This document shows, in pieces, positions 13,456 to 24,750 of a DNA stretch of 64,000 nt. The notes beneath the pieces are model-generated. The model had not been told where the DNA came from. It saw only the letters and a program-made list of their open reading frames with translations, and did no database searches. The stretch spans positions 310,001-374,000 of the forward strand of contig JAFEKR010000041.1 of NCBI GenBank assembly GCA_019022495.1. Reading direction: 5' to 3'. Within the stretch, counting starts at the first letter, position 1, and each line of letters begins with the position of its first letter. This DNA is from Epichloe hybrida. Taxonomy: Eukaryota; Ascomycota; Sordariomycetes; Hypocreales; Clavicipitaceae. A program made the translations under genes and the position numbers.

Positions 13456-13688
13456 TGTTAGAATCCTACCGCAAGCGTTTAACCGCATGCAGGCAACTTA
13501 GACACTAGGACCTACCTAACTAGTTACTTTTCCGGACCTTTAGTAGATGCATAGTATAGTTTATATAGGCAGATTACACACCCTATAGTACAGGTACTTA
13601 GTTATTTAAACCGTAGTCCGCGCCCTCTTACAGGGTCAGGCAACTCAATCCAGACCTTCATTTCTGATCCTAGCTGCTCGGTCCAACA
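13456..13688 (+). repeat. CopA 3' LTR
   Basis: This 233-bp partner of 1506-1738 runs from TGTTAGAATC to GGTCCAACA and is followed by the TSD CCTTA (13689-13693). Its last 80 bp are less mutated than those of the 5' LTR. Confidence 0.95.
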
Positions 13689-13693
13689 CCTTA

Positions 13694-15700
13694 CTATCCG
13701 GAAAGTATTTAACCTAAAATATAGCTAGCTTACGCGTATAACTACTAATCTAAAGGAACTTTAAGAGTAGAATAGGTAGTATTATTTAGCGCCTTATGTC
13801 ATCCCTAATTACTAAAATACAGATAGCTAGGTTATAGATAGTGAATTTAGATATCTTATTAAACCCTAATATATTACACTTTGTGGCTAAGTAAGACTTA
13901 TTATTGTAGTAATAGTAATAGTTTGACTAGTAGCCTTATTTACCTATTGTATTAATTTCGAAAATGCAGTCCTTATCTTAATCAAATGATCTAATACTAT
14001 TTAGCTAGTAATTCCGTTACTAGTATTATAGGTTACTATTATACTTCTTTTTAAGCTACTTTATAATATTAATTTCCTTTCCTACTTAGGCTAAAACTAT
14101 AATTTTTAACTTAGCTAGCTGCTTTATTAAATCATCTATTTAATCTTAGTATTTAGCTAACTTAGGACCTTTATCCTTTATTACCTTATTATTAAAGGTG
14201 ATATTCTTCTTATTATATCCTAAAGACTTAGCCTATGCTAGGCGGTTCCCTTAGTTAGTCTAATAATTACTAAGAGTAAGTAGATTAAATAGTTTCTAAC
14301 TCCTTAGGTTTAACTTTATATTATCTAATAAGTACCCTCCTAAGTTAAAGATTTCAGGGTCCCTATATCTAAGCTCTAATTATATATAAATATATATATT
14401 AAGCTTTATCTAGAGTGGTTTATACTTTATAACTAGAATTTCTTTATAAGTAAACCCCTTTTAATCTATAAAGCTTAAGATTAAATACTCTAGGAGGGCC
14501 TTATAAATATAGTTAGACTATATTATAGTAGTTCTCTATCCTATAGGGTCTATATTTAATATTAAAGCTTAATACTTCTATAGCTAGTAATAGGTTTCCT
14601 TAATAGACTTTAGTTATATTAAGTTAAGGTCTTTAAGTTATCCTTAAGCGCTTTTTATTTAATCCTAGCTTATAGTATTAAACTAAAGGAGTATTTTATT
14701 CTTTAACTCTTCCTAAGTACGTAATACTATTAGTATCTTAACCACCTATTAGACCTAGGGGTCCACATTATATTTAAGCATTTTTCGCTAATTCTTTTTA
14801 GGAATATATATTACCTTTATCTTAGCTTTAAAGTCCTTAATAAAATCTACTATATTTCCCCCTATAAACTACTAAATATTATACCTATTTTACATTATAA
14901 TAAGGGAAGCCTAGTAAGCTATTATTTCTCTAAGGATCTTTATAAAAGATTTAGCATTAAGCTTATTAAGAGATCTAGAAGATTTTCCTTTACTATTAGG
15001 GTCTTTGTCTGATTAATTATTAAAGCAGGAACATATTAGCGTAAAAACCATTTCAAGATTAAATAGTTCCTTACTAGTAACTAGGGGTTCTAGTATTAAT
15101 AGCTTTAGAGTATCCTTTAGATAGCTTAGTTACTTAATTAATCCTACTTTGCTTAGCTAGTAGGAATATAAAGAAAAATAATTAGATATAGAGTCTAGTA
15201 ATAGTACTTCTAATTAATCTTATAAATAAATAAGTACTTAAATAAAAACTTTAGTAATTAAAAGAATCTTTAGAAAGAAATCTTCTAGGAGGATAATATT
15301 TATAGTTATAAATAATCTATAAGTAAAAATCAGGAGTATAATTACATAGCTCTTTATAATTAACTATAAGACCCTAATACATAGCTAAATAATTATAAAA
15401 TTAGCTATAAGTCCTAAGATTAAATAGTTTATAATACTAGATAGTAGTTCCTATTTTATATTCTTATATTTAAAATTTCTTAGTAAGGGGGCAATGGTTT
15501 AGCTAGTGTTTGTAATATACTTTCCTAAGCTAGCTAGCCTCCCCTTTAACGCCTCTATAGAATACAGTCTCCTATCCTTAAACTAGCTTAGTTTTTCTAG
15601 ATTAACTAGTCTAAAGCTAGCGCCTTAGCCCTTATATAGTCTTAGGCTAGGCTTCTAGTCTATATTATGTTATGGGGAACAATAAAATAAGGGGGTCTTT
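13694..15700 (-). pseudogene. Gyp1 gag remnant with CCHC zinc knuckle
   Basis: On the minus strand, tolerating stops, a Gag-like polypeptide can be followed from about 15000 to 13694. Recognisable stretches are EELKNKILLQFNTIS, then a downstream knuckle YYYYYNNKSYLATKC near 13925-13880. Restoring RIP (Tyr from Cys or His) gives C-X2-C-X4-H-X4-C, the nucleic-acid-binding knuckle of Gag. The frame then continues past the CopA insertion into 1505-1. From 15700 to 15000 the reading is too degraded to place a start. Confidence 0.55.
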
Positions 15701-16110
15701 GCGTAAACGGTTTAGTATTAGCTATAGATTATAGCTAAAAAAGCATGCTTTTAATTAATCTTAGTCTATAGTAAATTAAATAGAAAGCGGAAGTCCTAGG
15801 GGTTTAAGACCATATTTCTCTACTAGTTTTATTAAGCAGAAAACAATACCCTAAAAGACATAATACTAGCCTATAATTGTAAGTAGCTCTAGAGCCTACA
15901 CATAACAAAGGGGTCAATTAACTTAATGGTATTAATTATAACAACAGTAAGGACTATCTTATTATACAAAGATATCTAAGATTAAATAGTCTGTTAGATT
16001 AGAAGTAATATCTTAAATAAATAAGGGAGAGTATTTTCTTAATTTATCTTATAGTAAACATAGGTATAATCTTAGGTAAAGTAAACTTAAGGTAATCTTA
16101 AGAATCTTAT
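15701..16110 (-). other. Gyp1 leader region, nothing recognisable
   Basis: This RIP-mutated AT-rich DNA lies between gag and the presumed 5' LTR. I see no domain, repeat or RNA gene. Confidence 0.4.
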
Positions 16111-16114
16111 AGGG

Positions 16115-16283
16115 TGCGTGAATTACTATTAAAGAGTCTGTCTATAAGTAGTCCCTTTATAGATTAAATAATCCTATTACCTAGATGACTAATATCGTTA
16201 TCCCTTGTTATGATACTCCTATCCCTAAACCCTAGCACTTGTCATCGTGATCGCGTTTTTGGGCGCGCATCTTACGGCACACA
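16115..16283 (-). repeat. Probable Gyp1 5' LTR (one copy visible)
   Basis: The outer boundary at 16283 is inferred from the point where the Cop3a LTR homology resumes (16284). In element orientation it begins TGTGTGCCGTAAGATGCG, a plausible LTR 5' end. The inner boundary is uncertain: either the CA at 16115 or the TAACA at 16207 could be the end. The GC-rich, weakly mutated stretch 16230-16280 fits an LTR. The second copy lies outside the window, so this is unconfirmed. Confidence 0.45.
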
Positions 16284-16474
16284 GTAAAAAAGAGAAGTTA
16301 AAAGCTAGAATTCGCGATAAAAGAAGAGAAAGGGGGCTACGCGTTTATAGCCTTATATTTCCTAGCTAATTAACAGGCTAGGATATAGGTCACGTATAGG
16401 GCCCACGCGCAGCCTAAGCTTTTGCTAGGTAATTACAGCTATAACGCGTAATTAATATTACCTTTATTCTAACA
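16284..16474 (-). repeat. Cop3a 3' LTR, partial (interrupted by Gyp1)
   Basis: These 191 bp match 49162-49352 of the right LTR. The first 99 bp expected on the left are replaced by Gyp1. It ends ATTCTAACA. Confidence 0.9.
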
Positions 16475-17141
16475 CTAGAACCTCTCTCTTTTAATATAAT
16501 TATTAACACGTAATATTAATTATAGAAATAAAAAGAAAGGCAGATTAATAATTTAATTAATAGGGGATATAAGGAAAAGAAACTCATAGCTTATCTTAGT
16601 GTGTAGTAGCTAATAAAAGGGAAATAATAATCTTGCTTAGCTTATAAGCCTATATAAGGATAAGTAAATCCCTTTTGAATCCCTTCTTTCCTTAAAATAA
16701 TATATATCCTACACTATAGCGCGTATATAATATCTTCCCCCTTCTAATATAATACCTTCCTTCTCCTATATACTACTACTAACTTCTATAGTTTACTAGG
16801 AGGGCCTAGTAAGCTAGTGTAGCTATAGCTACTAGGGATATTAACTATAGGGGCGTAAATCCCCTATGTATTACTATCTTATCCCTATAGTTACTCTCCT
16901 AGAGAATTACCTTTTCTCTTACTATATATATATTATATATAAGTAACCTATCCCTTTATCTAGATAGTTATCTAGTTAGTTAAGATAAAGCTTTTAAGGG
17001 CCTTATTAGGTAAGGCCTTTATAAAGGCATTAGCTAGGTTATTCTCCCTATTAATTTATTAAATCTTATAGAGTTCTTAGTATTTATATAATTATTAAAG
17101 AGCTATAATATTAATTATTAGGCGTTTCTCTTTTATTATAC
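16475..17141 (-). pseudogene. Cop3a 3' end: RNase H C-terminus and 3' untranslated region
   Basis: It is collinear with Cop3c 62050-62700 and Cop3b 32296-32960. The distal part of RNase H lies in about 17141-16960 (parent text similar to NREDNLANIFIKVLPN in Cop3c). The rest is an untranslated tail with a purine-rich tract (in element orientation) just before the LTR. Gyp2a cuts it at 17141. Confidence 0.8.
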
Positions 17142-17332
17142 TGTGAGGCCCTACTTACAACACGGGTGCACCCCGCTAGCGCACTACGCTATAGGGCTAG
17201 GTTCACGTAACACTAGCAAGCCACTAGCTATAAGTTAGCGACTCACACGTATAACACACTTAGACCTAGTAAGCTTTAGTTAATATATAAACGCCCCTAT
17301 ACCTCTTACCTAGCTATCCCTTTATTCTTATA
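17142..17332 (+). repeat. Gyp2a 5' LTR
   Basis: This 191-bp repeat runs from TGTGAGGCCC to ATTCTTATA. The 3' copy ends GTTCTCACA, so the terminal CA here was altered by RIP. The primer site downstream is not recognisable. Confidence 0.93.
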
Positions 17333-17399
17333 ATTCTAAAGCTTCTCCTACTAGCTACCTAAGAGTAATATAAGGAGAAGAATAACCTAATTTACTAGA

Positions 17400-20300
17400 A
17401 CTATACTATATATTACTTAGGATTAGCTAGATAATAGTAATACTATAGCTAGGGATATACTATATTCTATAACCCTATCTAAAGCTATACCTTTTACTAT
17501 AGTAATAGAAAAGGTAGTAGTTAGGGAGTAAATTACCTAGCTTAAGTAACTTAAGGAACTATAGGATTAAGAAAAGGAGCTTACTAACTTAATATAATCT
17601 TATAGAGAACTAGTAAAAAGGGGCTAAAAGAATAGTTTATTCTTAAGCCTTAGTAGCTAAGAAGTTAAGGTCTAAAACATTATAAAACTTTAATACCTTA
17701 TAAACTTATAGAAGTATAAGATATAGCTTAATAACCTTAACTATACCTTTAAGGGGGCAAAGAAAAAGTATTACTAGGATAACTAAAAGATCCTCTTTAT
17801 ACTTAACTATATATATATAAACTATTAGGCTAGATAGGACTAATATATTAAAGAATAACTAGCTAATAGTTAGGATTATCCTAAGGATAACTAGGATAAG
17901 TTCTAAGACTAGACTCTTATGCTACTTAAAGACTTTATAAGTTATAATATATAAATAGCTACGTAGCTAGAAAATATAAAGTAAAAGGAGGGCTAAAGTC
18001 TTATTAAGTTTAGTATTTACTTAGATTTACTAGAGAAACACCTAGAATATACTTTAGAAAAGACCTATGCTCTTATATTCTTTATAAAATTACTTCTTAA
18101 CTTATAAGATTATATTAACTTATATATAGATATTAGATTATATTAACTTATATATAGATATTACTAGTCTAATATAAGAAGATATTATATAACTTACCTA
18201 GTAATTCTAGGAGGTAATATTAAAGAATAAGCGAAAGCTAAATAATTTAGAAGAGAAGGGGCTATATAAAGTAGCTTAACACTAAAGATATAACTCCTTA
18301 TAAGGGTATTAGCTAAATAAGAACTAAAGAGATAAGGATAAGGATAAGGAAAAGACCCTAGCTACCTATTTAAATAATAATAGATTATAAGGAAGAAGAT
18401 AGTGCTTTAATTATAGTAATATAAAGCATGTTATTTATAATTATAATAAGCTAAGGAAAGACTAGTAAAAGGGCTAGGAAAACTCCTAGAGGTAGAAGTA
18501 AAAACCCTTACCTTTACCTTAGACACTAGGGTACTAATAGGACGCTAATTCTATACACTAGTTACTATTTACAAGCATAAAGATATTAAAATAGCAGCGA
18601 ATCTTAATAATTACGCTAAGATTAATATTATAAGCGCCTAATTTACATAGACTTATAAGCTTAATTAGGCTAAGGCTATAGCACCTATTTTAAAGGTAGT
18701 AGGGGCTCTAATAGTCCCCTAATATAGTATCTATAAGGTACTTATTATAATTAAAGATTCATAGGGTAAAGAGAAAGATCTTAAGTTACTATATATAGTA
18801 GTTAATAAGGACCTAAGAGTAAAGGGAAGCCTTATATTAATTAGAATGCATATACTTATGGAAAAACACGTATATCTTTACTTATAATTATAAGAATAGT
18901 GGTTTAAAAAGAGAAAGGTAGCCTTTTTACTACTAACTTCTTATAAGTTTATAAAGGTAATATATAATAAGATAATTATATATACTATTATAGGTATATT
19001 AAAGGATAAGTTTATCCCTCTTAAAGATAAAGAGAAGGTAAAAGTATATAAAACTATGAAAGATATCCTAGAGGAACTATATAAGTTTAAAGATATATTT
19101 ATATTAGATAAGGTAAGGAGCCTCCTATTAAAGAAGTTAACTAACCACGTAATTAATCTTATACTAGGAGCTACACCCCTGTATAGACTAATTTATTCTC
19201 TCTCCTAAAGCAAGCTTAGAGAGCTCTAGGAATACATTAATAATAACCTAAAGAAAGGCTAGATAAGACCCTTAAAGAGCCTAGCAGGTATACCTATTCT
19301 ATTTATACTAAAGAAAAATAAAACACTCTAGCTATACGTTAACTATTAAGGGCTTAATAAGGTAATGTAAAAGAATTACTACGCTCTCCCCCTAATTTCA
19401 GAGATCCTTAATTAATACTAAGGGGCTTATTTCTTTTCTAAGATTAATATTAAGGATGCGTATTACTAAATTTATATTAAAGAGAGCAATAAGTAAAAGA
19501 TAGCTTTTTACACGCGTTATAGGTATTATAAGTACCTTATAATGCCTTTTAGGTTAATAAATACCCTAGCTACTTTCTAGAGTTATATCTATAAGGCGCT
19601 ATATAGGCTAGTTAACACTATTTATATAGTGTATCTAGATAATATCTTAATCTTCTCTAAGATAAAGGAGGAGCACACTAAATATATTAAGTAAGTTCTT
19701 AAATATATAAGGTTAGTAAAGTTATATATAAAACCCTCTAAGTGCTTTTTCTATAAAGAATTAGTAAAATTCCTAGGATTTATCCTCTCTATTAATAGGA
19801 TATTAATAAATACTTGCTAGGTTAATATAATTAGAGAATAGAAGAAGCTAATAAGTTTTAAGGATATATAGTTATTCCTTAGGTTTTATAACTTCTATTA
19901 ATAGTTTATTTATAAATACTCTAGGATTATAGTACCTCTTTATACACTAATAAAGGGTAGTTAAAATAGTATTTAGACTAGGAGGTTTATATTTAGAGAA
20001 AAGGAGCGGTTAGTATTTAACTAGCTAAAAGATACCTTTTAGCAAGCGCCCTTACTCTAATACTATAACCTAAGTTAAGTGGTATGTATTAAGATAAATA
20101 CCTTGATTTTCGTAATAGTAGGAATCCTATCTTAGTAGGATAATAAGGGCTATTAGTATCTAGTAGCCTTTTAGTTAAGGAAGTTTATAAACACTAAATA
20201 TAACTATAGCATGGCTAATTAAGAGTTACTTACTATAGTAAAGTTATTTAAATACTAGTAATATTATATTAAAGGCATAGAGATACTTATAAAGGTCCTA

Positions 20301-22260
20301 TTAGACTATTATAACCTATAGACCTTTATAAGGTAATAGAAGCTAAATAAAAGATAAGTATAATAGTGTATATTCCTTTGCCCTTTCTATTTTATAATTA
20401 AGTATAGACTAGGGAAAAGTAACCCTATAGATGCACTATTAAGAAGGTTTAATTATAAGGGTAAACCTATATTAAATAAGGCACTCCTACTAGAGCTTTA
20501 AAGGAAGATAGTAAATATCTTTATAGTAGAAGAAGAAGTACTAATATATTAAAGAAGTTATAGTATAACACTAGTCTTAGAACCCACTAAGGTAAGAGTA
20601 GCCTAGGTAGAAGGCTAGTTAGCTACTATAAATCTAGTAATAAGTTAGCTAAATAAGGGTAATTTTAAGGAGAAGGTAGCATGTGTTTAAGATATTAGTA
20701 TAGTATAAGTAATTTAAGGGGCTATTATATTACTAAATCCTTACTAATCCATAGCAAATAAACCATTAGCGTAATTACTATAGAAGGCATAGGACTAAGA
20801 TCTAGATTTATAAAAGCATAGAGGTAAGGTTAACTCATAAGTAAAAGAGAGAGGAAAAGCTAGTCTATAGTTATATAGCATAAGGGGCCTCCTAATATAC
20901 AAAGACCAGGTAGTTATTCTATAGGAGCTTATCTTATAATAGAAGCTTCTATAGTTACACTATAATAATCTATTAGTAAGTTACTTTAGGATTAAACACA
21001 CTGGTAAACTACTAAAATATTACTATTAGTGGCTAGTAATAAGTAAAGCTATTTTAGACTATATATCTAGCTACGGAGTATGCTAGCGTGTGGTAGCTAG
21101 GAGGCATTACTTATATAAAAGCCTTGAATTACTACTAATACTAAGGTAACTATAGGCAGAGATCTTAATAGATTTTATTACGGGATTGCTACTAGTATAG
21201 CTAAGTAACTAAGAAACTAATATAATCCTAGTAATTATAGACTAATTTACTAAGTACTTTATCTTCTTTCCTATATAGACTATAATTAACATAGCTAAAT
21301 TAGTAAAGCTATTCTATAAGGAGATTAAGCTTTGATTTAGGGCGCTAGAGGGTATTATATCTAATAGAGGATTAGTATTTATAAGCTAATTCTAGTTAGA
21401 TATATATTACTTATTATATATAAAGCGTAGGCTTTTAATAGTATTTTACCCCTAAACTAATAGGCAAATAGAGAGAATAAACTAAGTGCTTAAACATTAC
21501 TTATAATGCTTTATTAAAGAAAACTAATAGCTATAGCTAAAGCTACTCCTAATAGCTTAATTCATATATAATAATACTATTAATAGGATAATAGGTTACT
21601 CCCTTAACTATACTCTTATAGGCTATTTACCTAAGTTTTATCTAGCTCTTAAGGGTAAGAGTAAGGAGGGGGAGGTCCTAGAAGCTTACGCACGCGTATA
21701 AAAGCTATATAAGGTTAGGGAGAAACTAGTATATAACTAGGTAAGAGCTACTAAAGTATAGGTAAAGTATTATAACTAATAACACTAGCTATTAACCTTA
21801 AAAAGAGGAGACTTAGTACTACTATTAGCAAAGAATATTAGACTTAAGGACGTAAAATAGAAGCTAATCCCTAGATTTATTAGGCTATTTTAAATACTTA
21901 ATGCTATAGGTAAATAAGTATACTAACTAGCGCTACCTAATAAGTATAGTTAACTATATAACATATTCCACGTTAGTCTATTAGAGCTATGGAATTACTA
22001 GAAAGACACTATAAATAAAGAAATACTAATACTAGACCTTAAAGATAAAGATAATAAATTTAAAGTTAAAGAAGTTAAGGATTATAGAAAGACTTATAAA
22101 GGTAATAAATACCTAGTAAAATAGAAGGGTTAGCTAAGTAAATATAATTAATAAGTAGTAGTAAAAGATATAGAAGGCGCTTAATATATAATTTAGGCCT
22201 TTTATTAAAGTAAAATAAGGAGAAAGCATAGTAAGTTATAAGTGAATTATAAGTACTAAG
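17400..22260 (+). pseudogene. Gyp2a gag-pol remnant with C-terminal chromodomain
   Basis: The Gag knuckle is CFNYSNIKHVIYNY near 18402-18443 (parent C-X2-C-X4-H-X4-C). A degenerate protease region follows at 18530-18900. The RT spans about 19170-19900, with LPLISEIL, KINIKDAYY, MPFRLINTLATF and the catalytic VYLDNILIFSK at 19629-19660 (YLDD, second Asp now Asn). RNase H is at about 20000-20430. The integrase zinc site lies at 20960-21110, including VCQRVVARRHYLY, with the core at about 21130-21500. The frame ends with chromodomain text GNKYLVKQKG, VVVKDIEGAQYII at about 22100-22200. In known chromoviruses this domain binds methylated H3K9 and steers integration to heterochromatin. Stops replace CAA, CAG and TGG codons throughout; the 28-bp duplication at 18107-18162 adds a frameshift. 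Confidence 0.92.
18107..18162 (+). repeat. Perfect 28-bp tandem duplication in Gyp2a gag
   Basis: Two identical adjacent 28-bp units begin AGATTATATTAACTTATA. 28 is not a multiple of three, so the copy shifts the Gag frame. Identity between units suggests the duplication arose after most RIP damage. Confidence 0.9.
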
Positions 22261-23539
22261 GAATAACGTTACTATAGTAAAGGCTTAATATTATTAGTTA
22301 CCTAAAAATTCTACCTAGAGGCCTATATTATATTATAAAAAAACAAAGGAAATAGCGCCTAAAGCGCAGGTAAAGTAACTAGAAAACCCTTTATTATAGC
22401 CCCTAAATAAGAGATAACCTTACTATTAATAAACCTATACTTTACCTTATTCTTATTAGCCTAAATCACCTCCTCTATAGTATAGAAAAAGCAGTGTACT
22501 ACTATAGCCTAGGTAATATAGCCTAGATTTAATAAATAAAGCTAAAGAACTATACACGCTTCCTATATAGCTATAGTATTCTCTAGGTTCTCCTATTAAA
22601 ACATTAGTAAAGCCCTAGTAAATAAATAATAAAAAGCTAAGGGCAAACTAGAAGAGAGGGGAATAGGGCCACGGCTACTAAGGTAACTTATAACTACTAC
22701 TAAGAGACTAGATAGCTTTAGTAAGAAATAGAGGTAGCTTATATAGAAAGGTTAGTAAATAATAAGTAATTAGGTTAGGATTTAATAGACTTAATATGCC
22801 TTTATAATACTAGTTAACCTAAAGGTAATGTAGTGTAAGGTGTTTATATAGTTAAATCCTATAACTAAGTTAAGAACATACTTAGTAAAGCTATAGTAAG
22901 TCTTCTCTAAAAAAACACTAATACCCTCTTTATTTAGGGTAGAAATAGTAATGCCTATAAGGGCTTACACCTACTTATAAATAACTATTAGGTTAGAAAA
23001 GTTACTAGCTATTATTACTATAGCTTAGTATAGAAAAGTTAGTAAGTTAAAAGCATAAGGTAATAGAATACTAAGTAACTTACTATCTTATAGGTATTAC
23101 CACGCTTATTACATTAGAGATAACGCTTTAACTACTTATCCCTAGTAGCGCTACTCCTAAGTAAAGAATAAGGAAAACTATATATAATCCTTAGTAAAGT
23201 AGCCTTAATTAGTAAGTGCCTCTTAAAGTTAGTATAGCTAGTGTGTAAGTAATATATATAAAAGCACTTATAGAAGCAAATAGCGTTAGCTTCTATAATA
23301 AAATAGTAAGAATAGGTGTGTAATAAGTTAGGGTAAATAAAGTCTAATTAAAATTAATTAGAATAGTCTAGAGTTATAAGGAGGAAAAGGGAGCGATGTA
23401 ATAGTATTTTATAATAAAATTTATATTATAAAGCTAACTAATTTATTTATTATTATTTTTATTATTAGCTAGTTAGTAAATAGCTATATTAAGGCTAGGG
23501 AAAGCCATTTAGGAGCCTAGCTATAAGTAAGGGGATAAT
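22261..23539 (+). other. Gyp2a 3' region downstream of the chromodomain
   Basis: About 1.3 kb lies between the end of pol and the 3' LTR. No domain is recognised in either orientation. It is heavily RIP-mutated and begins after the last readable codons near 22260. A partly similar stretch occupies the same place in Gyp2b (52945-54202), so it belongs to the element. The last bases are a polypurine tract. Confidence 0.6.
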
Positions 23540-23730
23540 TATAAGGCCTTACTTATAACATAAGTGCACCCCGCTAGCGTACTACGCTGTAGGGCTAGGT
23601 CCACGTGACACTAGCGAGCTACTAGCTATAAGTTAGTAACTTGCACGTATAACACACTTAGACCTAGCAAGCTTTAGTCAATATACGAACGCCCCCATAC
23701 CTCTTGCCTAGCTATCCCTTTGTTCTCACA
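23540..23730 (+). repeat. Gyp2a 3' LTR
   Basis: This 191-bp partner of 17142-17332 has an almost unmutated last ~90 bp (retains GTCAATATACG, GTTCTCACA), unlike the 5' copy. TATAC follows. Confidence 0.95.
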
Positions 23731-24134
23731 TATACTAAGCTTAATAAGGCACTTATATAAGGAGTATAAATCTATATATATAATAACTAGGATCTTTAGG
23801 AGCTTTAGTTATTTAGTAACTAGGTTTAGGGTTATTATAATTACGTAAGCTATATTAACGCTAGCTACTATACTATAAACCTCTAAGGTAAGCATGCTTT
23901 ATATAACTCTTTTACTCTTTATTAAGCTAAAGTATATAATATTACCTTTAATAGTAAATTTACTATTAGTGTAGTCCTTATTAGCTAGGATAAGTATATA
24001 TCCTAGTTATAAAGATAGTTCCTAGTTATTAGTAAATAATCTATTTATAAAAGTAAAGAGCTTTACTTTCTTAAGGTCTATTAGGATAAATATTAGGCCT
24101 CTTTCTAGGTAATCTATTTATTACTTTAGGTAGT
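23731..24134 (-). pseudogene. Cop3a fragment: RNase H
   Basis: This continues Cop3a between Gyp2a and Cop2 and is collinear with Cop3b 32966-33363. The minus strand gives the central RNase H text that in Cop3c reads KGNIIHFSLIKSKRVIQS and KLFAFIDKSFANN. Stops are frequent. It is cut at GTAGT by Cop2. Confidence 0.85.
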
Positions 24135-24364
24135 TGTTGGTTACACTAAGGGATTGGTATGCACTAGTGCAACGTAGGGTCAGGTTCAATGATATAATAA
24201 GGTCTAAGGATTAAAGCTATCTACAGCGTTGTGTGGCCACAGAAAAAGGGGACGCGAGTCACGTATGTGCCTTGCGTACGGTTGCGGCTAATCACAGTGC
24301 GGCGCTACCGCACGTGCTCCACTTTCCTAGTGGTTAACCCGATGTTAACCCAGTTGTTATAATA
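24135..24364 (-). repeat. Cop2 3' LTR
   Basis: This 230-bp LTR starts TGTTGGTTAC on the plus strand and ends GTTATAATA, where the partner keeps GTCGCAACA. It carries the GTGCGGCGCTACCGCAC hairpin, one base changed from the perfect form in the partner. Confidence 0.94.
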
Positions 24365-24750
24365 CTAGCAACTTCTCTTTTTAGGAAGAAAGTGGGGCAG
24401 GATGGATCTAGTACTAAAAGAGGGAATTAGTGGATATATAAATGAAATGATCCTGTGTAAGGATAAGTAGGTCCGATGTTGAATTCGGACTCCCTATTGG
24501 TTGACAATGTAATGCAAGAAAAAAAAATCGCTCAATCCGCGAATTAGGAAGCGGGCTTGATCAGGAGCTCCAAAAGCTTAAAAAATACAATAAAAATCAG
24601 AATTGTTCGAAATAAACATAAGTGGATACGGGGAATTGAAATGAGGGCTTCTTATTGGCTTGGGCATGGTTGGATTGGGTTCTTGTTAATCTCATCTAGT
24701 CTCTGGTCTTTTCACCTAGCCTTTAACTCGAATTACGGCTTCGTTTGAGT
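24365..24750 (-). other. Cop2 3' untranslated region
   Basis: This stretch lies between the RNase H end and the 3' LTR and carries no domain. The plus-strand open frame at 24557-24748 is an antisense artefact: strand-biased RIP removed CpA here but left few stops on this strand. Confidence 0.6.

Larger units (their letters stand above)
1506..13688 (+). mobile_element. CopA: Ty1/copia element, interrupted by Cop1a
   Basis: Two 233-bp LTRs (1506-1738, 13456-13688) start TGTTGGAATC or its transition variant and end AACA. CCTTA is present directly before (1501-1505) and after (13689-13693). The interior, minus the nested Cop1a (2460-9213 plus 5-bp TSD), gives an element of about 5.4 kb, normal for copia. 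Domain order on the plus strand is Gag, protease, integrase, reverse transcriptase (YVNN in place of YVDD), RNase H; integrase before RT identifies copia. TpG is strongly depleted on the plus strand while CpA survives, so the RIP damage is strand-biased. Confidence 0.95.
1..16283 (-). mobile_element. Gyp1: gypsy-type LTR retrotransposon, left end outside window
   Basis: This minus-strand element is represented by 13694-16283 (5' LTR, leader and gag) and 1-1505 (downstream of gag, into protease). The two pieces rejoin when CopA (1506-13688, TSD CCTTA) is removed. Its right end abuts the Cop3a LTR at 16283/16284: the right LTR of Cop3a continues uninterrupted across the matching point, so Gyp1 inserted into the left Cop3a LTR, and the missing 99 bp of that LTR should lie beyond the left edge. 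GTAAA (16284-16288) would be one TSD copy; the other is not visible. Reverse transcriptase and integrase lie off-window, so the gypsy assignment rests on Gag and protease character only. Confidence 0.7.
17142..23730 (+). mobile_element. Gyp2a: complete chromodomain gypsy element (chromovirus)
   Basis: The element is 6589 bp long, with 191-bp LTRs at 17142-17332 and 23540-23730 and TSD TATAC at 17137-17141 and 23731-23735. The plus-strand order is Gag, protease, RT, RNase H, integrase, chromodomain, which is gypsy order. A purine run (AAGTAAGGGGATAAT) precedes the 3' LTR. It is inserted in the RNase H tail of Cop3a. Confidence 0.96.

Noticed and set aside
16200..16240. CTAAACCCTAGCAC resembling a telomere repeat
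   Set aside because: There is a single CCCTAAACCC-like unit with no array, and it lies inside the presumed Gyp1 LTR.
24557..24748. 63-codon plus-strand frame with a hydrophobic segment
   Set aside because: It is antisense in the Cop2 3' untranslated region and is left open by strand-biased RIP. It has no counterpart in other elements.
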